From contig CAYMTN010000168.1 in the NCBI GenBank assembly GCA_964393335.1, positions 1 to 12,260 of the forward strand: a DNA stretch of 12,260 nucleotides, read 5' to 3'. Numbering within the stretch: the stretch's first letter is position 1; each line of letters starts with the position of its first letter. Positions 1-7,534 of the stretch are shown piece after piece. The DNA is from CAYMTN01 sp964393335 (GTDB taxonomy: Bacteria; Chloroflexota; Anaerolineae; Aggregatilineales; Aggregatilineaceae). The notes beneath the pieces were generated by a model, which was not told the DNA's origin, ran no database searches, and saw only the letters and a program-made list of their open reading frames with translations. Position numbers and translations under genes: made by a program.

Positions 1-10
1 CCTTCCGCAG

Positions 11-298
11 TTATTCATTGCCATACACATACTCCAAGCTGACGGCATACATACTGTCATCCACCACCCGCTCAGTGCCGTCATCGAGTACCAATATGTA
101 GTGCCATATCAAACTCACGTCAGACACGCTTGCCTCAGCATCCACCATCCCAGAAAACAGGCCTTTGATATCTGTTATTGTCGCAACGTGGTCGTGGTAC
201 CGCGACCAAGGACCACTGGTATCTGGCTTGACGACCACGCGCACACGATCATTGACCGAGAACGTTGGCGGCGACCATACAAAAGAGATTGGTTCCAT
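11..298 (-). CDS. Small hypothetical protein, possible SH3-like fold
   Basis: A 95-residue ORF that I cannot assign to a named family. The ATG at 298 is supported by a GAGG site 7 nt upstream (and AGGAG a little further), and a TGA lies immediately before the ATG in the same frame, so no ATG extension is possible. No signal peptide or membrane helix is visible, so it is probably cytoplasmic. The sequence alternates short hydrophobic strands with turns (DRVRVVV near residue 18, HVATITDI near 38, HYILVLDDG near 66, and a final MYAVSLE), which is the rhythm of small SH3-like beta barrels with a DRV...LDDG pattern; this is inference from pattern only. It lies 144 nt downstream of the membrane-protein gene on the same strand and could be co-transcribed with it. 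No function is proposed. Confidence 0.55.
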   Translation of the reverse strand: MEPISFVWSPPTFSVNDRVRVVVKPDTSGPWSRYHDHVATITDIKGLFSGMVDAEASVSDVSLIWHYILVLDDGTERVVDDSMYAVSLEYVYGNE

Positions 299-442
299 TC
301 AAGTACCTCGTCTCCTGGCCGTTCGCGAGCCTCCCCGTTTTGTTCATACAAGGCCTGCTCAGGTTGATTGGGTAAGCGCACGAAAGCTTGTCTTTCTCTG
401 TCTAGTGAATTGACAGGGTCTTCAAAATTGAACAGCCCTCGA

Positions 443-1012
443 TCAAGTTGGCGGGAATGTGTAGACCACCCTGTTGTTCGCCGTAACCACAACCTTGCCG
501 TGATCGACGGTGAGCGAGATGGTGGTGGCTGGTTCAGCATACCGGAACAACACGTCACACCGTATCCCAAACGGGTCGCATTCATACAGACTATACTCTC
601 GGGGTAGAGTGACGACCGAGCCGGTATCATGTTTGTAGGCCAAATTGTACACGTGCCCGCCAGCGCGCACGCGATCTACATGCACCAATTGGCTGTTGTG
701 CCCGACAGTTGGCGCAAGCAGTGCCAGGAAGAAGATCGCGACGCTGACTGTTCCCACGAATAACCCGACGGTGCGCATCGCTCGTTTGGATTTGAAAAAC
801 AATAGCCCTGCGCCGATCGTCAAGCTGGTGAGTGGAAGGAGAAACAAGAGCCAACCAGCCTGATCAGCTAGTATCACTTGAATGTATATGACAGTATCCG
901 CAGCTGGAGAAGGGGCGGCAAACGCCAGTAGGCCGAGTGCCACGGCAAACCAACTAACCGCGGTGACGTACCACAGAGTCCACCTGCTAACGAACGACCG
1001 TAGAGCTTGCAT
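443..1012 (-). CDS. Three-helix membrane protein with an exported C-terminal domain, unknown function
   Basis: A 189-residue protein with three hydrophobic segments at about residues 14-34, 53-73 and 81-101. The only strongly basic loop (KSKRAMR, residues 74-80) lies between helices 2 and 3. By the positive-inside rule this puts the N terminus inside and the last ~85 residues outside. That outer part has two cysteines (145 and 152) and a beta-rich end (TISLTVDHGKVVVTANNRVVYTF region), which suggests a small exported domain with a possible disulfide. The ATG at 1012 is the first usable start; there is no strong ribosome site directly in front of it, although a G-rich GGAGG run lies about 35 nt upstream. 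No family is recognised. It precedes the small SH3-like ORF on the same strand. Confidence 0.65.
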   Translation of the reverse strand: MQALRSFVSRWTLWYVTAVSWFAVALGLLAFAAPSPAADTVIYIQVILADQAGWLLFLLPLTSLTIGAGLLFFKSKRAMRTVGLFVGTVSVAIFFLALLAPTVGHNSQLVHVDRVRAGGHVYNLAYKHDTGSVVTLPREYSLYECDPFGIRCDVLFRYAEPATTISLTVDHGKVVVTANNRVVYTFPPT

Positions 1013-1211
1013 AGGGTTGTGCCGGGCGAGGTTCTGCCCACCCCCCTCCGTGACCCGGTTTCCGATAATTTCATAGTATCATGAACCGCCGCGCCGAACC
1101 ATTAACACGTGTCACGATCCAATCAGATGCGTGTTATCAGCGAGGGATGTCCTGAGCGGATGGTGTAGCGGTGTGAGATTTCCATCTGAAACGTAGTCTC
1201 TCGAAAACGCA

Positions 1212-1251
1212 GTGCTCCGCACACCCGTGGGTGACAGGTCATCGGGAGCAC
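1212..1251 (+). promoter_or_regulatory. Two-tier inverted repeat in front of the small HTH gene
   Basis: GTGCTCC (1212-1218) pairs perfectly with GGAGCAC (1245-1251), and a second small hairpin, CACCC-GT-GGGTG (1222-1233), sits inside it. The right arm overlaps the best Shine-Dalgarno candidate of the HTH gene (GGGAG, 1244-1248). It could be an RNA structure that hides the ribosome site, or a DNA dyad bound by the HTH protein itself. A chance pairing is not excluded. Confidence 0.3.
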
Positions 1252-1260
1252 GTGCCGGTG

Positions 1261-1464
1261 ATGGGTGGTCTTTTTGGTGTTAAAATAGTGTACGACAAGA
1301 GACCGCAGCATGACTCTCTCCTGACCGTTGCACAACGCGATGCCCTCATCCGCGCGCGATATGCTGCGGGCGTCTCGCAGGCGGAACTGGCGCGCGAGTT
1401 CGACATTTCGTACCAGCGAGTGCATCAGCTTGTGCATGGACGGCGCAAAATAACAACTCGGTAG
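1261..1464 (+). CDS. Short helix-turn-helix DNA-binding protein
   Basis: From the chosen ATG this is a 67-residue protein. Its second half reads as a helix-turn-helix: a leading helix (LTVAQRDALIRARYAAG), then SQAELAREFDIS and the recognition helix YQRVHQLVHG, followed by a basic tail. This resembles sigma-70 region 4, resolvase and XRE-type HTH segments, so DNA binding is likely; the target is unknown. The frame is open from a GTG at 1231. I prefer ATG 1261 (or the adjacent GTG 1258) because GGGAG at 1244-1248 is spaced for them, while GTG 1231 has no ribosome site. Residues before the HTH have no recognisable domain. Being single-domain, it may act as a small repressor or be a remnant of an integrase or resolvase. 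It converges on the large kinase gene. Confidence 0.55.
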   Translation: MGGLFGVKIVYDKRPQHDSLLTVAQRDALIRARYAAGVSQAELAREFDISYQRVHQLVHGRRKITTR

Positions 1465-1474
1465 TTTCCAGACA

Positions 1475-1496
1475 GGCGTGCCGACGTCGACACGCC
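1475..1496. terminator. GC-rich hairpin between convergent genes
   Basis: GGCGTG (1475-1480) pairs with CACGCC (1491-1496), with a further CG/CG pair inside. It lies in the 39-nt gap between the stop codons of the HTH gene and the kinase gene, where a bidirectional terminator would be expected. There is no U-tract on either strand, so intrinsic termination is only a guess. Confidence 0.3.
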
Positions 1497-1503
1497 CCTC
1501 GCT

Positions 1504-4500
1504 TCATTCGCACAGCGGCTCGATGCCGTACTGAGTCCGTTCCTCGCAGGTGAAGTCACGAATGTGGCGGTTGGTATGAACCCACGCGAGTAACTCCTCC
1601 AGAGGCCAATCGGCAATCCGCCACTGCCGGACGGGACCGACATAGGCCGATGAATACGCAGTCTGGCCATCCGGGCTGAAAAACGCATTCCAAATTGTGG
1701 TCGTGTAGCCTGGGAACCGCCGGATCATCTTACCTGTGGCATAGTCCCATAGAATGAGCTCACCGTTGGTGTTGCCCGATATCATATATCGTCCGCCCAC
1801 ACTGATATCCATGGCCATGACGCCGCCATGGTAGTCCCCGACAAAACGTCGTATGACGTCACTCGTACCGAGGTCGATGAGGTTCATATCAGCGAGCAGC
1901 GTGTTGTCTTCATACCCCAGGATAACCGCGCAGAACCCAGGAAACGCGCCGATTTCCTCACCCGTCGAAACGTCCCAGACGGTGGTGAGGTCTGGCCCTA
2001 GGTTTGCTGTGAAGGCCCGCTGTCCGTCCGCGCTGAATGCAATATCATAGATCCCCATCGTGTCGTCAAAGCGCCGGATGAGCTCACCGGTGTGGGCGTC
2101 CCACAGAATGAGATCGCCAAAATCGCCCGGTTCATGATCATTCCAGCCAGCCCCAAACATAAGCCCTCCTGTCAGCAGCAAGCGTCCATCGGGGCTGAAA
2201 GCATGGGTCCGTGCGCCGAATTCGTGTCCTTCGAGGCGATGTATGACGTCACCCGTTTGCACGTCGACCAGCACCAACTGCCTGTCTTTGGTCACGCCCC
2301 ACCAGTCCGTGGAGCCAAGGATTGCCTGCTGGCCATCCGGGCTGAAACCCACCACTACCACTGAATCCGCCAGATTTTCAAACCGCCTCACCTCCTGACC
2401 GGTTTGCGTGTCCCACAGAATGGCGACACCCCCTGTATAGGCACCGGTGAGCAGATAACGACCGTCGGGACTGAGACTTGATGCCATCAGTGGCACGTCG
2501 GCTTCGAAGCGGTGAATTTCCCCGGTGTCCGGCATATTGCTCAACTGCAGTGGGCCGCCGAATTGACCTTCGAGCAGAAAACGACCATCCGGGCTGATGG
2601 TCAGGGCTATGACATCTGAAGCGGTCTCAGATTCGGACTGATTGAACTGCCAGTTTTCGAGGTCATAAAGGGCGGTTGCTGCACAGCTCGACACTGCCAA
2701 CGTATTTCCGTCAGGTGTTATCGCCAGGGCATAACCTGCACAGGGCATCTGGTAACTGCGGAGTGTGGCACCCGTGTCGAGATCCCAATCGCGCAGATCG
2801 GACATTGCGGCGGAGATCAACGTTGTGTTCGTACCTGTGCGTCCCACGCGAAACGCCATCGCAGTAATGACAGTGCTGTGTCCCTCCAGGCGTTGCACGC
2901 GTTCAAAGGTGGCTGTATCCCAGACCATGATCAGCGTGTCCTGCGATCCTGCCGCGAGTAACTGGCCGTCCGGGCTGAAAGCAACCCGATTCACGGCAGC
3001 AGTATGATCGTCAAACCGGTGGAGAATAGCACCTGATTCGACATCCCATAGGAGCACAAAAGCGTCAGCGCCACCGGATGCCATGAAACGCCCATCCGGG
3101 CTAATGCTGATACTGTTCACAGCTCCATTATGGCCTTCATACGTACGAATGCGCTGCCGGGTTTGCACATCCCATCGAATGATTGAGCCGTCATCATAGG
3201 CGGCTATCGCCGTCTGGCCATCGGGATGAAATGCCACATCGTATACCCAGGCGGCAGGCCCCGGGTAGCGCTGAAGTTCGGTTGCACTGTCGACATCCCA
3301 CAGAATCAACTCACTTTCGATACAGGTGTCATCCGCCAGGTGTGCGCAACTCCCGGACAGGGCCAGTCGCGAGTCAGGGCTGACCGCGACGGCTCTGACA
3401 TCGTTCCCTTGCTCACGTAAGATATCGCGTCGGCCCAGGGCGAACGCAACCGCCTCCAGGGATCGCACGGCATTGGCTGGGGGATCGTCCATGTCCACCG
3501 CTTCCAGCGCTAGCAGCACGCCCAGATCGGATTTGCCGTTGGCCGCCGCCGTCTCAGCCTCATTGGCCAGCACTAGACTACGGTTGACCGCAGCCTGACG
3601 CAGCGCCCGGTCACGCTGCTGTTGAGCCGTTGTCCGTTCGCCAAAAGCAAAAATGGCAAGCCCTCCACTGATCACCGCAGCCAGCAAGAAGACGCCGACC
3701 AGCCCCTGCAACACACGTTGGGCGCGACGCTCCAGCCGCGCTTCACGGGCCTGTCGCTCGCGTTCGAGGTGCGCCTGATGATCGTGTTCGTCGATGCTGG
3801 CGTCGAGATAGGCTCGTTCATCAGGGGTGAGCGCCAGCTCGGTTTCGGTCGACCAGCGCTCGTACTGCTTCAGCCGCGAGCCGCGCAGCAGGTAACTCAG
3901 GTCATGCTGGGCGCGGTCCCACTCGGCGGCGTTGGTGGAAAGCTGGCGCTGCAAGCGGACATCGGCGCGGCTGGTGTTGAGCCACTCCCGCAGCCGTTCC
4001 CATTCCTGCAAGAGCGCCTCATGCGCCACTTCCACTGTCGGACTGCGGGTCAGCGGGTCGTGGTCAAGTGATAACAACCGGTAGGCTGCAAACGTGTCGA
4101 TCACCTCGTCCATCACGTCCGGGCTGCCGGTGATGGCGCGCAGTTCCGAGAGGTGAACGCGCCGCCGGGTGTCCTGTGTGCCTTCACCTAAGGTCACCAG
4201 CCGCAGGAACATCTGCCGGATCGTCTCTTTGCTGGTGTCATCCTGCTCGCGAAATAGCTCCTCAGCCCGCTGGGCGAGCGCGCCGGTCGCCCCGCCGATG
4301 TCATGAAACGCCTGATGGGTGAGGGTGCGCCCGCTGCGGCGTTCGAACAACTCGGTCAAGGCGTACTGTAGCAGTGGCAGGGCCCCCGGCTGGTAGTTGG
4401 CCTCCGCCGTGATGGTCGGCACGAGGCCGTCCTCGAACAACACCCCCACCCGCGCTGCCGGTTTGACAATCGCCGCTTCCAGTTCCTCCGCCGAGAGCGG

Positions 4501-6210
4501 CAGCACGGTTTCCATGCGCTGGCGCAGCAGCTCACCAAACTGCGGATAGTGCAGTGGGCGATCGTAGAAATCCGCGCGCAGGGTCACGACCACACGCACA
4601 CGGCTGCGCGGATCGGTTACGGCATGGTAGATCAGGTCCAGAAAACGGGTGCGCACGGTCTCGTCTTCCACCAGGGTGAACGTTTCTTCGAACTGGTCGA
4701 TGATGAGCACCAGTTCGCTGCCATCGTTGGGCAGGATCAGGGCGGCGATACGCAGCAGACCATCCGCGTCCCGGTCGAGATGCTCACGTACGTCCTCAGA
4801 TCGATCCGCAGCCACACGTGACAGCGCGATCTCCAACTCATCCAGCGGACGCAGACCGGGGATCATCTCGACCACGAACCAGCGCTCCGACCCGGTGATG
4901 TCCCCGCGCCACAGGGCGGGCACCAGTCCGGCCCTGACCAGGCTCGATTTACCGCTGCCACTCGGTCCCACCACGGCCAGGAACCGTTCCAGGCGCGTCT
5001 TCTCATTCATACGGCTGACCAGTTTCTGGATCAGAGCCTCACGTCCGAAGAAGTCCCGTGCATCAGTCGCCTGGAAGGCGCGCAGGCCCTTGTAGGGGTT
5101 CTGAGGTTCAGGCAGCACGACATAGGTCGCTGTGCTGCCCCGGGTCCCGGTGTCAGCCTCGGCCTCGGGGCCGATGAGGTCCAGTTCCCGCGCGCGGCAG
5201 ATGGCCTGCACCCGGCTGCGGACGTGGAGTTTGCGATACAGGTGGCGCATGTGCCACTTGACGGTAGCGACCGTGATGTAGAGCTGCTGGGCGATGTCCT
5301 GGTTCGTACACCCATCGACTACAAGCTGGAGGATTTCATGCTCGCGCAGGGTGAGTTGTTCGACCAGACTCTCATCGGATTGCGCGCGCTGGAGAGCCGC
5401 CGCGCCGCGAAAGGCAGACGCCAGTTCGAGGGCATCGCTGTAGCGGTGGAGTGGATTCTTGGCGGTCGCCCTGGCGATTACGGCGTTGATATCATCCGAG
5501 ACTGCGTCAGCCAGGTTGGTGAGCGCGGGCAGGGGATCGTTCAGGTGTTTGTACAGCCGCTCGACCGAATTCGCATCGGGGAAAGGATGCTGGCCCGCCA
5601 ACATCTCGTACAAGACCACACCCAGACTGTAGATGTCCGTCTGCGCGGTGACCGGTCCATGGCGTGCCTGTTCGGGTGAAATGTAGTCGGGTGATCCGAG
5701 GATCATGCCGGTATCGGTGATGGCCTCGTCGCGCAGGTTGAGATTCTTGGCGATGCCGAAATCGGCCAGATAGGCGTTACCGTCCTCATCAAACAGGATG
5801 TTGGCCGGTTTCAGATCCCGGTGAATGACCTCATTGCGATGTGCCGCTTCCAGTGCCGACCCGATCTGATCCAGCAGCAGGGCTGCCGCCTCGAGGTCGA
5901 ATGGTCCTTTCTGGAGCGCATCTTTCAGGCTGCCACCGCGCAGCCAGCGCATGACGAGGTACGCGCCATGCTGATCACGCCAGTAATCATAGAGCGGCAC
6001 GATGTGCAGGTGTTCCAGGCGGGCAATCAGTTGGGCTTCGTTCTCAAAGCGGCGGATGAAGTCGGGGTGGTTGATGAAGTGGGGCAGGATGATTTTGATG
6101 GCGACTTCGCGGCCCACTGTCGTCTGATAGGCACGATGGACCACACCGAAACCACCACTGCCGATGCGTTCGCGGAGTTGATAGCCTTTGACCACGGTCG
6201 CGTCGTTCAT
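1504..6210 (-). CDS. Ser/Thr kinase – LuxR HTH – nSTAND NTPase – TM – WD40 signalling protein
   Basis: A 1568-residue multidomain protein. Residues ~10-272 form a Hanks-type Ser/Thr kinase with all key residues: glycine loop GSGGFG (17-22), Lys39 in VAIK, Glu58, HRDLKPAN (130-137), DFG (150-152) and SPDYISPEQ. Residues ~284-345 are a LuxR/GerE DNA-binding domain (TLREHEIL, NQDIA, TVKWH, KLHV). NPYKGLRAF...FFGRE (~371-391) opens an nSTAND1 NTPase with Walker A GPSGSGKSS (415-423) and Walker B LVLIIDQFEE (500-509). One membrane helix lies at ~833-857 between charged stretches. Residues ~930-1545 hold about 14 WD40 repeats, enough for two seven-bladed propellers, and the tail carries Cys1555 and Cys1567. 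The likely topology is kinase, HTH and NTPase inside, propellers outside. The start at 6210 is set by AGGAGG 7 nt upstream; an in-frame TTG at 6306 is rejected because the extension covers the -10 box. It probably phosphorylates or controls transcription in response to a ligand, but the targets are unknown. Confidence 0.93.
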   Translation of the reverse strand: MNDATVVKGYQLRERIGSGGFGVVHRAYQTTVGREVAIKIILPHFINHPDFIRRFENEAQLIARLEHLHIVPLYDYWRDQHGAYLVMRWLRGGSLKDALQKGPFDLEAAALLLDQIGSALEAAHRNEVIHRDLKPANILFDEDGNAYLADFGIAKNLNLRDEAITDTGMILGSPDYISPEQARHGPVTAQTDIYSLGVVLYEMLAGQHPFPDANSVERLYKHLNDPLPALTNLADAVSDDINAVIARATAKNPLHRYSDALELASAFRGAAALQRAQSDESLVEQLTLREHEILQLVVDGCTNQDIAQQLYITVATVKWHMRHLYRKLHVRSRVQAICRARELDLIGPEAEADTGTRGSTATYVVLPEPQNPYKGLRAFQATDARDFFGREALIQKLVSRMNEKTRLERFLAVVGPSGSGKSSLVRAGLVPALWRGDITGSERWFVVEMIPGLRPLDELEIALSRVAADRSEDVREHLDRDADGLLRIAALILPNDGSELVLIIDQFEETFTLVEDETVRTRFLDLIYHAVTDPRSRVRVVVTLRADFYDRPLHYPQFGELLRQRMETVLPLSAEELEAAIVKPAARVGVLFEDGLVPTITAEANYQPGALPLLQYALTELFERRSGRTLTHQAFHDIGGATGALAQRAEELFREQDDTSKETIRQMFLRLVTLGEGTQDTRRRVHLSELRAITGSPDVMDEVIDTFAAYRLLSLDHDPLTRSPTVEVAHEALLQEWERLREWLNTSRADVRLQRQLSTNAAEWDRAQHDLSYLLRGSRLKQYERWSTETELALTPDERAYLDASIDEHDHQAHLERERQAREARLERRAQRVLQGLVGVFLLAAVISGGLAIFAFGERTTAQQQRDRALRQAAVNRSLVLANEAETAAANGKSDLGVLLALEAVDMDDPPANAVRSLEAVAFALGRRDILREQGNDVRAVAVSPDSRLALSGSCAHLADDTCIESELILWDVDSATELQRYPGPAAWVYDVAFHPDGQTAIAAYDDGSIIRWDVQTRQRIRTYEGHNGAVNSISISPDGRFMASGGADAFVLLWDVESGAILHRFDDHTAAVNRVAFSPDGQLLAAGSQDTLIMVWDTATFERVQRLEGHSTVITAMAFRVGRTGTNTTLISAAMSDLRDWDLDTGATLRSYQMPCAGYALAITPDGNTLAVSSCAATALYDLENWQFNQSESETASDVIALTISPDGRFLLEGQFGGPLQLSNMPDTGEIHRFEADVPLMASSLSPDGRYLLTGAYTGGVAILWDTQTGQEVRRFENLADSVVVVGFSPDGQQAILGSTDWWGVTKDRQLVLVDVQTGDVIHRLEGHEFGARTHAFSPDGRLLLTGGLMFGAGWNDHEPGDFGDLILWDAHTGELIRRFDDTMGIYDIAFSADGQRAFTANLGPDLTTVWDVSTGEEIGAFPGFCAVILGYEDNTLLADMNLIDLGTSDVIRRFVGDYHGGVMAMDISVGGRYMISGNTNGELILWDYATGKMIRRFPGYTTTIWNAFFSPDGQTAYSSAYVGPVRQWRIADWPLEELLAWVHTNRHIRDFTCEERTQYGIEPLCE
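1578..3423 (-). repeat. Fourteen WD40 repeat units within the kinase gene
   Basis: Each unit of about 40-55 codons carries an [ST]PDGR/Q turn and most end with LxLWD-type strands followed by a short GxxIxRF segment. At the DNA level the SPDG turn recurs as near copies of GGCCATCCGGGCTGAAA (for example around 1665, 2330 and 2963). Repeats 5, 6, 7 and 12 are the most degenerate. The even multiple of seven points to two closed propellers. Confidence 0.75.
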
Positions 6211-6524
6211 CGCCCTGCCTCCTGACTCGACCCGTGTTTTTTTCATTATAGGGCAATTCCGGGGAGCGTAGGGTAAAACCATACTTTTGCCATACCGCCC
6301 GCGCAATGAAGATCACGTATGATGGAGGCAGACGCACCAACCTGCGAGTCATCGATTAGTCTTCCACAGGCAGCCACTCCGCCGTTTCGTTCCTCTCCTG
6401 CATGGCTGTGACACTTCACGGATCGACTTCCACTACCTTTGCTTCCCACCGGTGTGAGACAACAATCCTTTTTTTGTCCGTCAAATTGATCGTTGAGCAG
6501 ACTATCCTTGAGGAGGGAAAAACC
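6211..6524. other. Divergent intergenic region between the kinase and SnoaL genes
   Basis: This 314-nt stretch holds the ribosome site and -10 box of the kinase gene at its left end and an AGGAGGG ribosome site (6511-6517) for the SnoaL gene at its right end. In between I see no convincing ORF, tRNA, long inverted repeat or sigma-70 promoter for the plus-strand gene. A T-run at 6469-6475 (ctttttttg) has no stem in front of it. Confidence 0.6.
6245..6250 (-). promoter_or_regulatory. -10 box of the kinase gene promoter
   Basis: A perfect TATAAT is read on the minus strand here. It would start transcription near 6236 and give a leader of about 27 nt containing the AGGAGG ribosome site. At 16-18 nt upstream there is no good TTGACA match, so either the -35 is weak or an activator is used. 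It is a candidate, not proven. Confidence 0.45.
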
Positions 6525-7106
6525 ATGAACAGGCGTCTGTTTGCTTTGGTGTTGATCGCAGCCGTGATTCTCGCGGCGCTGCCGGCCAGTGTTACAGCGC
6601 AGGAGGGTGACTCCGAAGCGAAGATGGCAGTGGTCGACCGGTACCTGCATGACTTGTGGTCCGGTTGGCAATTCGACCTCGCAGACGAGATCATCGCCGA
6701 TGATTTTGTCGCTTATGTATGGCCTGGGTTTGATGGCATGGATTGGGACACGTACTTCGAAAACATCATAGAGCCCACACCTACCATGCAGCCCGATTTC
6801 GGTTTCGATATCAAGTTCATGTTCGTTGACGGAGACTACGTTGTAGACGGAGGTTATTGGGGCGGCAAGGTCAACGCTGACCTGCCAGTGGTCGACGACG
6901 ACGAGCGCTCGAACGGAGTGGACATTTATCGCATCGAAGACGGGAAGATCGCCGAAATCTGGCTCGCGTACGACACGATGAGCTATATGCAGCAGGTAGG
7001 CGCTGTCCCAACCGAAGGGGAGGTGTTGCAAGACGTACCCTGGGACATCGCGCTGGGTGAGACCAGCAGCACGCCCGAAGAGCACAAAACGATCGTGGCT
7101 GAGATG
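6525..7106 (+). CDS. Secreted tandem SnoaL-like protein, N-terminal part (cut by sequencing gap)
   Basis: This is the first 194 codons of a gene that runs into the N gap. AGGAGGG lies 7 nt before the ATG at 6525, so the upstream in-frame ORF extension is rejected. Residues 1-26 are a Sec signal peptide (basic NRR, hydrophobic core, cleavage near VTA-Q). Residues ~33-160 make a complete SnoaL/NTF2-like alpha+beta barrel: an N-terminal helix (MAVVDRYLHDLW), DEIIADDFVAY, a central sheet (FDIKFMFVDGDYVV) and the closing GVDIYRIEDGKIAEIWLAYD typical of SnoaL-like polyketide cyclases and ester cyclases. Residue 180 onward (TPEEHKTIVAEM) looks like the first helix of a second such domain, continued after the gap. 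The exported location is known for few members of this fold; the substrate is unknown and it may be a binding rather than catalytic domain. Confidence 0.8.
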
Positions 7107-7116
7107 NNNNNNNNNN
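7107..7116. other. Assembly gap (10 Ns) inside the SnoaL gene
   Basis: Ten Ns interrupt the gene. The frame before the gap ends exactly at a codon boundary and the frame after it resumes with TAC at 7118. Ten bases would not keep the frame, so the run is a placeholder: the true missing length should be 3n+2. From the fold, about 10-15 residues are missing. Confidence 0.95.
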
Positions 7117-7423
7117 GTACTACTCACATTTCACCGAGGACGCCGTTGTCCACGATCAGGATGGTGACTTGACTCGCGAAGAAGCCAAGGAAATGATGAT
7201 CGGCATTCAGAGTGCCTGGCCGGATCATCATGCTGCGGACGTGCAGTACTTCGCAGCCGGTGACCTGACGGTGATCATGTTCAGGCTAGTTTTCAAGGAG
7301 AACGAGGTCGAAATCCCCGGTGTAAATATCGATCGCTTTGAGGACGGTCAAGTTGCTGAGGAGTGGTGGGTATACGATTCGTATTCCATGTCGCAACTGA
7401 CCGCACCGCCTGCTGAGGAGTAG
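7117..7423 (+). CDS. Tandem SnoaL-like protein, C-terminal part (second domain, after gap)
   Basis: The open frame enters directly from the gap (TAC at 7118) and runs to TAG at 7423. It encodes most of a second SnoaL/NTF2-like domain: YYSHFTEDAVVHDQDG, a helix TREEAKEMMIGIQSAWPD, a strand region FAAGDLTVIMFRLVF, and the ending VNIDRFEDGQVAEEWWVYD. This ending mirrors VDIYRIEDGKIAEIWLAYD of the first domain, so the protein is an internal duplication. The helix that should precede YYSHF is found before the gap (TPEEHKTIVAEM), which argues that the two parts are one gene. An apparent TTG start at 7169 would cut into the domain and is not the real start. The next gene begins 111 nt downstream in the same direction. 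Confidence 0.8.
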
Positions 7424-7474
7424 CGGTTCGCGTATCACAGATGAAAAATGACACAGACTCAATCGTTGGGAAAC

Positions 7475-7496
7475 GGGGCGGACGCGAGTCCGCCCC
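7475..7496 (+). terminator. Perfect 9-bp GC hairpin after the SnoaL gene
   Basis: GGGGCGGAC (7475-7483) and GTCCGCCCC (7488-7496) flank a GCGA loop, about 50 nt after the SnoaL stop and 38 nt before the hydrolase ATG. No U-tract follows, so it may be a terminator of a non-canonical kind, a 3'-end stabiliser, or a break between the two genes. Confidence 0.4.
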
Positions 7497-7534
7497 CGAA
7501 TGGATCAACTACTAGCGTTTGAGGAAAGAAGCGC

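Noticed and set aside
175..630. Minus-strand ORF covering the gap between the two first genes
   Set aside because: The part at 299-442 has a protein-like look, but most of it overlaps two better-supported genes in another frame and it has no ribosome site at its start.
1013..1211. Possible RNA gene or promoter in the gap between 1012 and the HTH gene
   Set aside because: No cloverleaf or long stem; a TACTAT box on the minus strand at 1073-1078 lacks a matching -35, so it is too weak to list.
1578..3423. Periodic sequence that could be mistaken for a repeat array or CRISPR
   Set aside because: The period is about 120-165 bases with diverged units encoding WD40 blades; there are no short identical repeats with unique spacers.
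3622..4071. 149-codon plus-strand ORF opposite the kinase gene
   Set aside because: It is antisense to the linker and membrane-helix region of a clearly real protein and has no recognisable feature.
6211..6306. N-terminal extension of the kinase protein from a TTG at 6306
   Set aside because: The AGGAGG site fits ATG 6210, the extension is not kinase-like, and it would include the TATAAT promoter box.
6402..6524. Upstream extension of the SnoaL protein from 6402
   Set aside because: The signal peptide begins at ATG 6525 with an ideal ribosome site; the extension has no protein character.
6246..7127. Long minus-strand ORF opposite the SnoaL gene
   Set aside because: It is antisense to a gene with signal peptide and domain evidence, crosses the N gap, and shows no motif.
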